The notes beneath the pieces are model-generated. The model was not told the origin of the DNA. It worked only from the letters and a program-made list of their open reading frames with translations, and searched no databases. Of a stretch of DNA of 35,184 nt, positions 15,521 to 22,965 are shown in pieces. Source of the stretch: an uncultured Selenomonadales bacterium (GTDB lineage: Bacteria > Bacillota > Negativicutes > Selenomonadales > Selenomonadaceae); NCBI GenBank assembly GCA_900314765.1, contig OMWN01000077.1:1-35184 (forward strand), read 5' to 3'. Numbering within the stretch: the stretch's first letter is position 1; each line of letters starts with the position of its first letter. A program made the translations under genes and the position numbers.

Positions 15521-16528
15521 TTGCTTATTTTCGTTTCTTTTTCTCAGTCTCTTGAGATACTCTTTTCTTTTTCTCTCGCCGTATTGCTCGCACACATTTT
15601 TTGATTTTTCTCTTTTTATCTTGTCCCAGTCCTGCCGCTGGTCGTAGCGGAACCTTCTGAGCGTCTTTTGCATGAGCTCCGCCGTGAGGTCCTCGGGATG
15701 GCATTTTGTCACGAGCATCACAAGCATCCTCGCCTCGTCTGACGTCGTGTCGCCGTACTCTATTTTCTGCGCCACGTTATGTATCATCGTCATGCGCTCG
15801 GCCATGACGAGATGCGCATCGCAGTTCAATATATTCGCTATCTCCGCAAATGTCAGCCACGGCTTTTTCCGCAAAATCTTTCTGATTTCTCGCGCCTTAT
15901 CTTCATTCTCCCTGCGCTCGCACGCATAGCAAATTCTGCGCTCCGGCGCCACGAGATGACCACATATCGGGCACGCATGGTAATGCTCATTCATGAGCTC
16001 TCTCTTTTTCGCAATGCTCTTCGACAGCGCGCTCGCCGCCGCTGCCTTCAGCGCCTCGTCCCCTATCCTCTCGCACGACGACAGTGCCTTTCTTTCTTCC
16101 TCATTATTTGGCTTCACGCGCTCCCTGAATTTCTCTTCATCCTGCGCGTCGTCATGTCTCATGCTCTTGAGGCGCACTATATTCTTATAATTTTTTTTGA
16201 AATCAAATGAAAATCGTATGGCCGTGACGACCTCGCCGGCGACATACGCATTGATTTTTTGAATCAAATCGTATTCCATGAATTTGAGCGTGTTTGACCA
16301 GACGGGCGAGTCGGAATGAAGATACAGCGTCTTGAAATCAAAACGCACGGGATAGACATTCATGGCTATATCCTTGCCGACGATTTTATCCCAAGCGTAA
16401 AAGACGCGATGCTGCTGAAATGAGCGTCGCGTCGAGGCATTGCCATTGCCAATTATCCGATACAGGATTGAATTGACATTCTCTATTTTTTTGTTGCTGT
16501 AGCTTCTGCCATTTTTTACGTTTTCCAT
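15518..16528 (-). CDS. DciA-like (DUF721) protein fused to a zinc ribbon
   Basis: A 336-residue protein. Residues 15-115 match the DUF721/DciA domain (AWDKIVGKDIAMNVYP, then HSDSPVWSNTL), the family that includes the helicase operator DciA of bacteria lacking DnaC/DnaI. The rest is not part of a typical DciA. A charged linker is followed by a four-Cys zinc ribbon (Cys186, Cys189, Cys200, Cys203 in CPICG and CYAC) and a long basic helical region ending in KRKEYLKRLRKRNENK. The start is uncertain: ATG 16528 begins one base after the recF stop, fitting coupling, but no good ribosome site is visible; ATG 16552 and 16585 overlap recF. Last gene of the dnaN-recF transcript. Confidence 0.75.
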   Translation of the reverse strand: MENVKNGRSYSNKKIENVNSILYRIIGNGNASTRRSFQQHRVFYAWDKIVGKDIAMNVYPVRFDFKTLYLHSDSPVWSNTLKFMEYDLIQKINAYVAGEVVTAIRFSFDFKKNYKNIVRLKSMRHDDAQDEEKFRERVKPNNEEERKALSSCERIGDEALKAAAASALSKSIAKKRELMNEHYHACPICGHLVAPERRICYACERRENEDKAREIRKILRKKPWLTFAEIANILNCDAHLVMAERMTMIHNVAQKIEYGDTTSDEARMLVMLVTKCHPEDLTAELMQKTLRRFRYDQRQDWDKIKREKSKNVCEQYGERKRKEYLKRLRKRNENKQ

Positions 16529-16529
16529 T

Positions 16530-17657
16530 TTAAATGATATGTCCACTCTTGACATTGTAGATTTGAAATCTGTCCTGCATGCCATTGTTTGGAAAATATG
16601 CGTCGTCCGTCGCCGTGATGAACGTCTGTATATTTTCCGCCTTCAAAAAATCGAGGAGCGATGATCTGCGGCTCTTGTCGAGCTCGCTCATCACGTCGTC
16701 GAGGAGCAGCACGGGATATTCGCCCGTCTCGTCCTTGAAAAATGAAAGCTCCGCCAGCTTCAGCGCCAATGCGCCCGTGCGCTGCTGCCCCTGCGAGCCA
16801 AACGTGCGAAGATCGACGCCCTTGACCTCGATTTTGAGATCGTCGCGATGCGGCCCGAGGCTCGTATATCCGCGCGCTATGTCGTTTTCCGTTATCTCAT
16901 TGAAAAGCGTCATATACCATTCGGCCATATCGTCGACAGAAAGTTGCTCGTCAAATTCATGTTTCTTGCCCGACATTACCTCGTACGAAATATTGAGGTC
17001 TTCCGTCTCGCCCGCAATGCTCTTCTGCAGGTCGTTCGCGATGACATTCAGCTTCGCCACGGACTTGAGCCTTTTTTTCACGACGCTGGCCGCCGCCTTC
17101 GCCAAAGGCTTGCTCCAGAGCTCAAGCATCGACCTGTCTGTTATTTCCTCATCGCGAATTTTCTTTAAGAGCGCATTCCGCTGCGTGATAATGTGCGTCA
17201 GCATCATGAGATCGCTGAAATACGCTGGGTCCGCCTGTGAAATCTCCATGTCGAGAAAGCGGCGCCTCCCTGCCGGCGCCCCCTTCACGATAAATAAATC
17301 CTCGGGCGAAAACATCACGACATTTATGGCGCCGATGAGCTCCTTCATCGCTATCGGGACGCCGTTGTATATGATTTCGCGCCTTTTGTTTGAGTGGAAC
17401 TTGAACTCGAGGGAATTGCCGACGTCCGCGCGCTCGAAATCCAGCCTCACAAGAGCCTGCTGCTCATTCCAGCGAATAAGCTCATTGTCGCTTTTCGTCC
17501 TGTGCGAGCGCCCCAGCGCCGAATAATACACAGCCTCTATGATGTTCGTCTTCCCCTGCGCGTTCGGCCCCAAGAAAAGATTAATGCCGTTAGTCGGCTC
17601 TATCTCAAGCCTCTCGTAATTTCTGAAGTTCCTGAACAATAATTTTTTTACTTTCAT
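16530..17657 (-). CDS. recF: DNA replication/repair protein RecF
   Basis: A 375-residue SMC-like ATPase that helps load RecA at gaps. N-terminal LLFRNFRNYERLEIEP leads to the Walker A loop FLGPNAQGKTNIIEA. The region SLGPHRDDL and the signature FGSQGQQRTGALALKLAEL are followed by Walker B LLLDDVMSELD. Length is normal. The gene begins 13 bases after dnaN with only a weak ribosome site and ends one base before the DUF721 ATG. Between dnaN and recF most Firmicutes carry a small S4-domain gene (yaaA/rlbA); there is no room for it here. Confidence 0.96.
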   Translation of the reverse strand: MKVKKLLFRNFRNYERLEIEPTNGINLFLGPNAQGKTNIIEAVYYSALGRSHRTKSDNELIRWNEQQALVRLDFERADVGNSLEFKFHSNKRREIIYNGVPIAMKELIGAINVVMFSPEDLFIVKGAPAGRRRFLDMEISQADPAYFSDLMMLTHIITQRNALLKKIRDEEITDRSMLELWSKPLAKAAASVVKKRLKSVAKLNVIANDLQKSIAGETEDLNISYEVMSGKKHEFDEQLSVDDMAEWYMTLFNEITENDIARGYTSLGPHRDDLKIEVKGVDLRTFGSQGQQRTGALALKLAELSFFKDETGEYPVLLLDDVMSELDKSRRSSLLDFLKAENIQTFITATDDAYFPNNGMQDRFQIYNVKSGHII

Positions 17658-17670
17658 ATATCACACTATA

Positions 17671-18804
17671 TCAGTGAAATTCACGTGTCCTGACTGGTGT
17701 CGCGATGTAAATGAAATTACCGTCGCCTTCCTCGCGTATGGCGGCAGGCTTCAGCGATTCATTGAGTGAGAGATAAAATTCTTTCGACGTCAATGTTTTC
17801 AGCACATCAATCAAATACGCCACATTAAACGATATTTCCACATCGGGACCATCAATCACAACAGGCATCGTCTCGCTCGTCTCGCCGACCTCTGGATTTG
17901 ACGATGAAAGATGAACCTCTCCCATCGAAAAATTCATGCTGATCACGTTGTAGTCAGAAGAGCGTGCGACGAAGGAGATGCGATCCACGGCCGACTTGAA
18001 TTCATCAACGGGAATCGTGACGCGCGTCGCAAATTCCTGCGGTATCGCGTAGCGATATTCTGGGAACTGGCCTTCTATGAGGCGCGATGTGATGTACGTG
18101 TCGCCAAACGAAAAGCATATTTCACTGTACGTGCGGCCAATCTCTATGTCATCGGGAATCTCGGATGTGAGGTCTCTCAAGAGCTCCTCGAGAATGCGCT
18201 TAGGTATGATGCACTGTTCTTTTTTCTCGAAATTGACGCCCTCAAGCTTGTCCTCAGCGAGCGCGAGACGATGAATGTTCGTCGCGACCATTCGAATGGT
18301 GTTTCCCTCGAGCTCGAGAAGGCATCCCATGAACACAGGGCGCGCATCGTCGGTCGAGCAGGCGTATGACGTGCGGCGAATAAGCCGTTTCAGTATGTTG
18401 TCGCGCAGCTTGAAAGAGCCCTCGCCCGTGATTTGATTGATTTTAGGGAAATCCTCCGCATTCATGACATTGAGCTGCACATGGTAGGCGTTTGACGATA
18501 TTTTCGCCAATTTACTCTCATTGCCATTCTTGGCGAAGTCCAGTTCCATGATTTCGCCCGGCAGCTTTCGTGCCGTCTCCTGAAGGAAATGGCCTTCGAT
18601 GACTATTTCTCCCGTCTCTATGACGTCTGCGGCAATTTTCGTCACGATGCCGATCTCATAGTCTGTGGCTATGATGACGAGCCCGTCTTCCTCCGCTCTC
18701 ATGTAAATGCCCGAGAGAATCGGGGTCTGCGGCTTCGTGGCCACGGCATGGCTTGCTATTTGAATCGCTTCTGAGAATTCCGATGTCTGGCATTTGAACT
18801 TCAC
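17671..18804 (-). CDS. dnaN: DNA polymerase III beta subunit (sliding clamp)
   Basis: Ring-shaped processivity clamp, 377 residues, three repeated clamp domains. I begin it at GTG 18804: the encoded start V/M-KFKCQTSEFSEAIQ aligns with the usual MKFTxxxxxLxxALQ start, and AAGGGAG lies about 9 bases upstream. Upstream in-frame ATGs at 18828 and 18972 would add residues that no clamp has and would run into the origin. Family features seen: PILSGIYMRAEEDGL, the domain-2 segment around RPVFMGCLLELEG and the C-terminal FIYIATPVRTREF. It leads the dnaN-recF-DUF721 transcript. Confidence 0.95.
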   Translation of the reverse strand: MKFKCQTSEFSEAIQIASHAVATKPQTPILSGIYMRAEEDGLVIIATDYEIGIVTKIAADVIETGEIVIEGHFLQETARKLPGEIMELDFAKNGNESKLAKISSNAYHVQLNVMNAEDFPKINQITGEGSFKLRDNILKRLIRRTSYACSTDDARPVFMGCLLELEGNTIRMVATNIHRLALAEDKLEGVNFEKKEQCIIPKRILEELLRDLTSEIPDDIEIGRTYSEICFSFGDTYITSRLIEGQFPEYRYAIPQEFATRVTIPVDEFKSAVDRISFVARSSDYNVISMNFSMGEVHLSSSNPEVGETSETMPVVIDGPDVEISFNVAYLIDVLKTLTSKEFYLSLNESLKPAAIREEGDGNFIYIATPVRTREFH

Positions 18805-18828
18805 TTGTGAACGCTCCCTTGTGGTCAT

Positions 18829-19180
18829 TTGGTTAACTTTACGAGTAAATTTTATCTCATTTTGCACCGTCTCGCAAATATTTTTATAGCACATAATTTT
18901 GATTTTTATTGTGGGGCGCTGAGTTTTCCACAGACCTTTATTATTATTATTAAAGTAATAGAATCTAGTCATAATAGTAATAGGCGGTGTGGAAATGTGG
19001 AAAAGCGATTTCAGTCCGCGAAATCAATGCGATTCTGACGTTGATAAAGTGTTGATAACAGAGAAAAAGTTATCAACACTATTCACAAAAATATTTTTGA
19101 TGGTAAATTATCAACAGAAATCGCTGAGTATTTTACAATATATTCACGGCTTTATGCACAGAAAATTTATGAAAAAAATA
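18829..19180. other. oriC: Predicted oriC: DnaA-box cluster and unwinding region
   Basis: The dnaA-dnaN gap carries many DnaA boxes (consensus TTATCCACA). On the plus strand: TTTTCCACA 18924-18932, TTATCAACA 19070-19078 and 19108-19116, TTATGCACA 19152-19160. On the minus strand: TGTGGAAAT 18988-18996, TGTGGAAAA 18996-19004, TGTTGATAA 19050-19058. AT-rich trinucleotide runs (18938-18965) and a DnaA-trio row (18966-18983) abut the tandem boxes. I infer this is the unwinding side of a two-part origin whose other part lies upstream of dnaA. Confidence 0.85.
18966..19004. promoter_or_regulatory. Candidate basal unwinding system: DnaA-trios, GC spacer, two DnaA boxes
   Basis: Triplets TAG-TCA-TAA-TAG-TAA-TAG (18966-18983) touch the GC spacer GCGG (18984-18987), which touches the tandem boxes TGTGGAAAT (18988-18996) and TGTGGAAAA (18996-19004). 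Read 3' to 5' from the spacer the triplets are GAT, AAT, GAT, AAT, ACT, GAT, fitting the published trio consensus 3'-(G/A)A(T/A) at five of six positions. Confidence 0.75.
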
Positions 19181-19181
19181 G

Positions 19182-19221
19182 ATAAAAAATCCCAGAGAAC
19201 ATGATGCGATTCTCTGGGATT
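19182..19221 (-). terminator. Terminator of dnaA
   Basis: AATCCCAGAGAA (19188-19199) pairs with TTCTCTGGGATT (19210-19221) around a 10-base loop; on the minus strand it is followed by TTTTTT. It implies that dnaN is transcribed mainly from its own promoter inside the origin region. Confidence 0.92.
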
Positions 19222-19237
19222 CTGTCGTGTTTTTTTT

Positions 19238-20734
19238 TTATACGCGCTCAATATTTTTTATGAGCTCTTTTATGATGGCGTCCTTTTTGGCGTCTTCCTC
19301 GCGGATTTTTTCTATTTTCTCGCAGGCGTGGATGACCGTCGTGTGGTCTCTGCCGCCGAAGCGCTTGCCAATCTCCGGCAGCGACATGTCTATGAGGCTT
19401 CGGCAAAGGTACATGGCTATTTGGCGCGCCATCGCGAGCTCCTTCGTGCGTTTTTTGTCGAGGAGGTCTGAGACGTTCAGCTTGAAATATGACGCGACGA
19501 TTTGCTGTATGAGTTCAACCGTTATCGATTTCGCGCGCTTCGTCTGGTATATTCCGTTCATTGCCTCAGCTGTGAGCTCCGTCGTTATCGGCTTATTGTT
19601 TATCGACGCGAAAGCGACGACACGCGTGAGGACGCCCTCGAGCTCTCGAATGTTGTTGTCGACGCGGCTCGCGATGTAGTACATCACGTCCTGCGGCACG
19701 TCGAGATGCTCTATCGAGGCTTTTTTCTTCAGTATCGCGATGCGCGTCTCGAGGTCCGGCGCCTGTATGTCCGTGATGAGTCCCCATTCAAATCTCGACT
19801 GCAGACGATTTTCGAGCGTCGAGAGCTCGCGCGGATTTCTATCGCTCGAGATGATGATTTGCTTTTTCGCGTTGTAGAGCTCGTTGAACGTGTGGAAAAA
19901 TTCTTCCTGCGTGCTGACCTTGTCCTGCAGGAACTGTATATCGTCAATGAGCAGCACGTCAATCGTCCGATATTTTTGACGGAACGATGTCGTTTTGCCG
20001 ATGGAAATTGAATTGATGAGCTCGTTCGTGAATTTTTCGCTCGAAATGTAAAGCACTCTTTTGTTTGGGTCATTCTCGAGAATCTTGTTGCCAATCGCGT
20101 GCATCAAATGCGTCTTGCCGAGGCCGACGCCGCCATACATGAAAAGAGGATTGTATACGTTGCCCGGTGACTCTGCGACTGCGTCCGACGCAGCACGTGC
20201 AATCTTGTTTGAGTTGCCCGTGACAAATGTCTCGAATGTGTATTTTGGATTAAGCGTCGATCTGTCGCCGGGTGCTATCGGCGAGACAGCCTCGATGTAA
20301 GACGTGCCCTTCTCCTGATTTTTCATCGGAAGATTGAGCGTGGGCTCAGGCTCTTTTGTATCCTGCGCGTTTTCGCTGCGCTTCACATCGTATGATGGCG
20401 TATCGGCTTTGCTCTCGTGGACCTCCGGCATCACGGGATACGTGACGTTTTCTTTTTCCTTTGAGGATTCATCGTCGCTTGACTCTATGGCCACTATCTT
20501 TATTTTAAGCTCTTTGCCTGTGACAGTTTTTGCCGCGTCGCTTATGAACGGTATATATCTGCCCTCTATATATTTTTTGCTGAATTCGCTCGGAGTCGCG
20601 AGCGTGAGCGTGTCCTCCTCTATCGCGAGCGGGGCGAGAGGCAAAATCCAATGGTTCATCGCGCTTTCGACAATCGTGTGTTTTAGCTCATTCAGTATTT
20701 GTTCCCAAATTTCATCGAGTTCAAGCTGTTCCAT
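19238..20734 (-). CDS. dnaA: Chromosomal replication initiator DnaA
   Basis: A 498-residue AAA+ initiator that binds DnaA boxes and opens oriC. Domain I spans about 1-85. A long Ser/Glu/Lys/Pro-rich linker (about 86-160) explains the length above the usual 450. The AAA+ core starts at YTFETFVTGNSNK and holds Walker A GGVGLGKTHL (201-210), Walker B LLIDDIQFL and a sensor segment SSDRNPREL. Domain IV ends with the DNA-binding signature GGRDHTTVIHACEKI. AAGGA lies 9 bases before the ATG. DnaA boxes upstream (20771-20877) overlap the likely promoter, so autoregulation is expected. Confidence 0.98.
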   Translation of the reverse strand: MEQLELDEIWEQILNELKHTIVESAMNHWILPLAPLAIEEDTLTLATPSEFSKKYIEGRYIPFISDAAKTVTGKELKIKIVAIESSDDESSKEKENVTYPVMPEVHESKADTPSYDVKRSENAQDTKEPEPTLNLPMKNQEKGTSYIEAVSPIAPGDRSTLNPKYTFETFVTGNSNKIARAASDAVAESPGNVYNPLFMYGGVGLGKTHLMHAIGNKILENDPNKRVLYISSEKFTNELINSISIGKTTSFRQKYRTIDVLLIDDIQFLQDKVSTQEEFFHTFNELYNAKKQIIISSDRNPRELSTLENRLQSRFEWGLITDIQAPDLETRIAILKKKASIEHLDVPQDVMYYIASRVDNNIRELEGVLTRVVAFASINNKPITTELTAEAMNGIYQTKRAKSITVELIQQIVASYFKLNVSDLLDKKRTKELAMARQIAMYLCRSLIDMSLPEIGKRFGGRDHTTVIHACEKIEKIREEDAKKDAIIKELIKNIERV

Positions 20735-20770
20735 GTAAATAAAATCCTTCCAAAAACGAGAAAATTTAAT

Positions 20771-20877
20771 TTATCCACTTTTTTATACACAAGGTGTGGA
20801 TAAAATTTTGTTCAAAACATATCTATCTAAAATTAATTCAGCAATAATAATATCAAAACGATGAAAAGTTATCAACA
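20771..20877. other. DnaA-box cluster upstream of dnaA (second part of a bipartite oriC)
   Basis: Four boxes lie between dnaA and rpmH: TTATCCACT 20771-20779, TTATACACA 20783-20791, the perfect TGTGGATAA (minus-strand box) 20795-20803, and TTATCAACA 20869-20877. The surrounding sequence is very AT-rich. The cluster probably serves both origin architecture and dnaA autoregulation. The rest of this 340-base gap holds the rpmH promoter and leader. Confidence 0.85.
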
Positions 20878-20925
20878 GAATTTTGTTAATTTCGCGAATC
20901 GGCGGCAAGAAAAGTTATTATTTTA

Positions 20926-20954
20926 TTGACATGCCTTATCTATTCATCTATAAT
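20926..20954 (+). promoter_or_regulatory. Consensus promoter of the rpmH operon
   Basis: A perfect -35 TTGACA (20926-20931) and a perfect -10 TATAAT (20949-20954) are spaced by 17 bases. Expected transcription start near 20961 gives a leader of about 115 bases before rpmH. Confidence 0.95.
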
Positions 20955-21074
20955 TATTAGGCAACGCTGATGGATTCCGTTGATATTGTTGGTTTATTCA
21001 ATTTATCATAGGAGCAGCAATATTGTCCGATTTATTCGGGAGTTCATTTCGTAGGACGCAAGGGGGGATACTAC

Positions 21075-21209
21075 ATGAAGAGGACATTTCAGCCGAACAA
21101 TCATCGTCGCAAAAAGAATCATGGTTTCCGTGCACGCATGAAGACGATCGGTGGCCGTCAGGTTTTGAAGGCACGCCGTCAGAAGGGTCGCGAGCGTATC
21201 TCCGCCTAA
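21075..21209 (+). CDS. rpmH: 50S ribosomal protein L34
   Basis: A 44-residue basic ribosomal protein. It begins [20 protein letters not shown] and ends [10 protein letters not shown], a near-invariant L34 sequence. AGGGGGGA precedes the ATG. It is the first gene of the rpmH-rnpA-yidD-yidC-jag-mnmE cluster, driven by a fully consensus promoter. A longer frame in another register covers the same bases but has no family resemblance. A strong terminator hairpin follows, so L34 is probably made in excess over the genes behind it. Confidence 0.99.
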   Translation: MKRTFQPNNHRRKKNHGFRARMKTIGGRQVLKARRQKGRERISA

Positions 21210-21229
21210 TGCAGAAGCGGAAGTGTATA

Positions 21230-21254
21230 GGTCACTTCGGTGGCCTTTTTTATT
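21230..21254 (+). terminator. UUCG-tetraloop terminator between rpmH and rnpA
   Basis: GGTCAC (21230-21235), loop TTCG, GTGGCC (21240-21245), then TTTTTTATT. The stem includes one G-T pair. Placed 21 bases after the rpmH stop and before the rnpA ATG, it would trim downstream expression (attenuation by partial readthrough). Confidence 0.88.
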
Positions 21255-21266
21255 GATTTTATTGCG

Positions 21267-21710
21267 ATGAAACAAACACTGAAGAGAACAGACATCATCA
21301 AAAGCAAGACTATTTTCCAGCGCGTCTACAAAAAGGGGCGTTCATTCGCGAGCCGGTACGTGGTGCTTTACGTCATGAGGCGTGATGATATGGAAAATGA
21401 GGCAGAGCCCAAAAGGAAGATGAATGACAAGGATAGGGCAGTCGGCCATGCAGGTCATACAAATCGTACGGACCATACAGACCATACAATGGTGGGTTTT
21501 GCCGCCGGCAAAAAACTTGGTCATGCTGTCACGCGCAACCGCCTCAAGAGAATCATGCGCGAGAGTTTTCGTCATCAGAAAAATAATATCAAGGATGGGT
21601 ACTATATGCTGATGGTCGCGCGCAAGGCGGCGGTCGACGTGAAGCAGCCAGTGATGGAGAAGGCGCTCGTCGAGCTTCTGTCGCGGGCGAAATCGTTCAA
21701 GAAAAACTGA
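21267..21710 (+). CDS. rnpA: Ribonuclease P protein component with internal insertion
   Basis: Protein cofactor of RNase P, which matures tRNA 5' ends. The RNR signature TRNRLKRIMRESFR and the N-terminal LKRTDIIKSKTIFQRVYKKG are canonical. The 147 residues exceed the usual 110-120 because about 30 extra, hydrophilic residues lie between strand VVLYVMRR and strand MVGFAAGKKLGHAV. This insertion ends in the repeat-like stretch GHTNRTDHTDHT, encoded by imperfect tandem copies of a CCATACA-type unit (about 21463-21490). ATG 21267 lacks a clear ribosome site, suggesting low or coupled translation. Confidence 0.93.
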   Translation: MKQTLKRTDIIKSKTIFQRVYKKGRSFASRYVVLYVMRRDDMENEAEPKRKMNDKDRAVGHAGHTNRTDHTDHTMVGFAAGKKLGHAVTRNRLKRIMRESFRHQKNNIKDGYYMLMVARKAAVDVKQPVMEKALVELLSRAKSFKKN

Positions 21711-21773
21711 GAGAACTGTAAAAAGCAGCAAGAGAAAAAGAAACGGGAAATGAAATAGAGAAAGCAAAGCGAT

Positions 21774-22004
21774 ATGAATATGCTGATGAATATATTGAAA
21801 AAAATTTGCATTCTTCTCATCGAGGGCTATCGCATATTTATTTCACCGCTTCACATGCCATGCTGCCGATATGTGCCGACGTGCTCGGAGTACGCGATGA
21901 TTGCCATCGAGAAATACGGGCCGATACGCGGTGGGTGGCTGGCAGCAAAGAGAATACTTCGTTGTCATCCTTTTCATGAGGGCGGGTACGATCCCGTTCC
22001 TTGA
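21774..22004 (+). CDS. yidD: Membrane protein insertion efficiency factor YidD
   Basis: A 76-residue peripheral inner-membrane protein that aids YidC-dependent insertion. An N-terminal amphipathic helix ([20 protein letters not shown]) is followed by the family core [12 protein letters not shown] with its conserved Cys residues, then [24 protein letters not shown]. Three Met codons near the start (21774, 21780, 21783) leave the exact start uncertain; none has a strong ribosome site. Lies between rnpA and yidC, its usual place. Confidence 0.95.
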   Translation: MNMLMNILKKICILLIEGYRIFISPLHMPCCRYVPTCSEYAMIAIEKYGPIRGGWLAAKRILRCHPFHEGGYDPVP

Positions 22005-22115
22005 TTTTTATGTGAAGGCGTTTTACTGAGTTATTGTTTTATGTTACACGAAATTTTTAGCGTGTCAGAGTCTATTTTATTATTTTGAGTGACTGGCTTA
22101 TTAGGATGTGATATA

Positions 22116-22946
22116 TTGGATTTTTTGTGGTCAATTTTTCAGCCACTTGTTGAGCTCCTGCAAAAGGTCATGGAGCTCCTATACGGATTTACGGTATCAA
22201 TCGGCGTGCCAAGCTATGGCCTCGCCATCATCATTCTCACGATTATCATCAAGATGATCCTCTATCCGCTGACGGTGAAGCAGCTGAAGTCGATGAAGGC
22301 CATGCAGGAGCTGCAGCCGAAGATGAAGAGGATACAGGAGCAGTACAAGACAAACCCGCAGCAGATGCAGCAGGAGATGCAGAAGCTCTACCGCGAGGGC
22401 GGTGTCAATCCGCTCGCCGGGTGCTTGCCGCTCCTCGTGCAGATGCCTTTCCTCATGGCGATTTTCTACGCATTGCGCGATGCGGCGTATGAGGGCGACC
22501 CATCTTTTTTGTGGCTAACGAGCCTTTCTGAGACAGACCCATACTACATCTTGCCGATACTCTCAGCGCTGTCGACGTATGTCGTTTCTCGTCAATCTAT
22601 GGACCCATCGAACGCGCAGACGAAGATCATGGGCTACATCATGCCGCTCGTCATTGGCTACATGAGCATGCAGTTCGCGTCGGGCCTTGTGCTGTACTGG
22701 GTCACGATGAACGTTGTGCAGATTGCGCAGCAGTGGTGGATGTTCAGAAATGAGGAGAAGCCTCAGAAGAAGAAAAAAGAAGCAAAGCAGGAAAAATCTC
22801 CCGCTAAAAAATCAAAACCAGAAAAAGTAGAAAAAGCAGAGAAAACAGAACAGCCAGAAAAGGAAAACAGTGACGAGTCCGACGAGACAAGCGATGACAA
22901 GAAGGACTCAAAGAAGAACGGCAGAAGAAACAAGAGGAAGCACTGA
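22116..22946 (+). CDS. yidC: Membrane protein insertase YidC (Oxa1 family)
   Basis: A 276-residue insertase of the short form lacking the large periplasmic domain of proteobacterial YidC. Hydrophobic segments appear near SYGLAIIILTIIIKMILYPL, CLPLLVQMPFLMAIFYAL, the YYILPILSAL segment and SGLVLYWVTMNVVQIAQQW; the cytosolic loop contains QELQPKMKRIQEQYK. The last 60 residues form a Lys/Glu-rich tail that could contact the ribosome. I prefer TTG 22116, giving MDFLWSIFQPLVELL, because AGGATGTGAT just upstream resembles an extended ribosome site; GTG 22089 is the alternative. No lipobox is seen. Confidence 0.94.
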   Translation: MDFLWSIFQPLVELLQKVMELLYGFTVSIGVPSYGLAIIILTIIIKMILYPLTVKQLKSMKAMQELQPKMKRIQEQYKTNPQQMQQEMQKLYREGGVNPLAGCLPLLVQMPFLMAIFYALRDAAYEGDPSFLWLTSLSETDPYYILPILSALSTYVVSRQSMDPSNAQTKIMGYIMPLVIGYMSMQFASGLVLYWVTMNVVQIAQQWWMFRNEEKPQKKKKEAKQEKSPAKKSKPEKVEKAEKTEQPEKENSDESDETSDDKKDSKKNGRRNKRKH

Positions 22947-22965
22947 AAAAGGAGTTGAACGCCCG

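Noticed and set aside
18805-18972. N-terminal extension of dnaN to ATG 18828 or 18972
   Set aside because: The extra residues match no sliding clamp and would overlap origin elements; GTG 18804 has a ribosome site and gives the conserved start.
21023-21256. Frame of 77 codons overlapping all of rpmH, starting TTG with GGAG upstream
   Set aside because: It only shadows rpmH in another frame, has no family resemblance and ends inside the terminator region. The overlapping rpmH/rnpA arrangement of Thermus is different.
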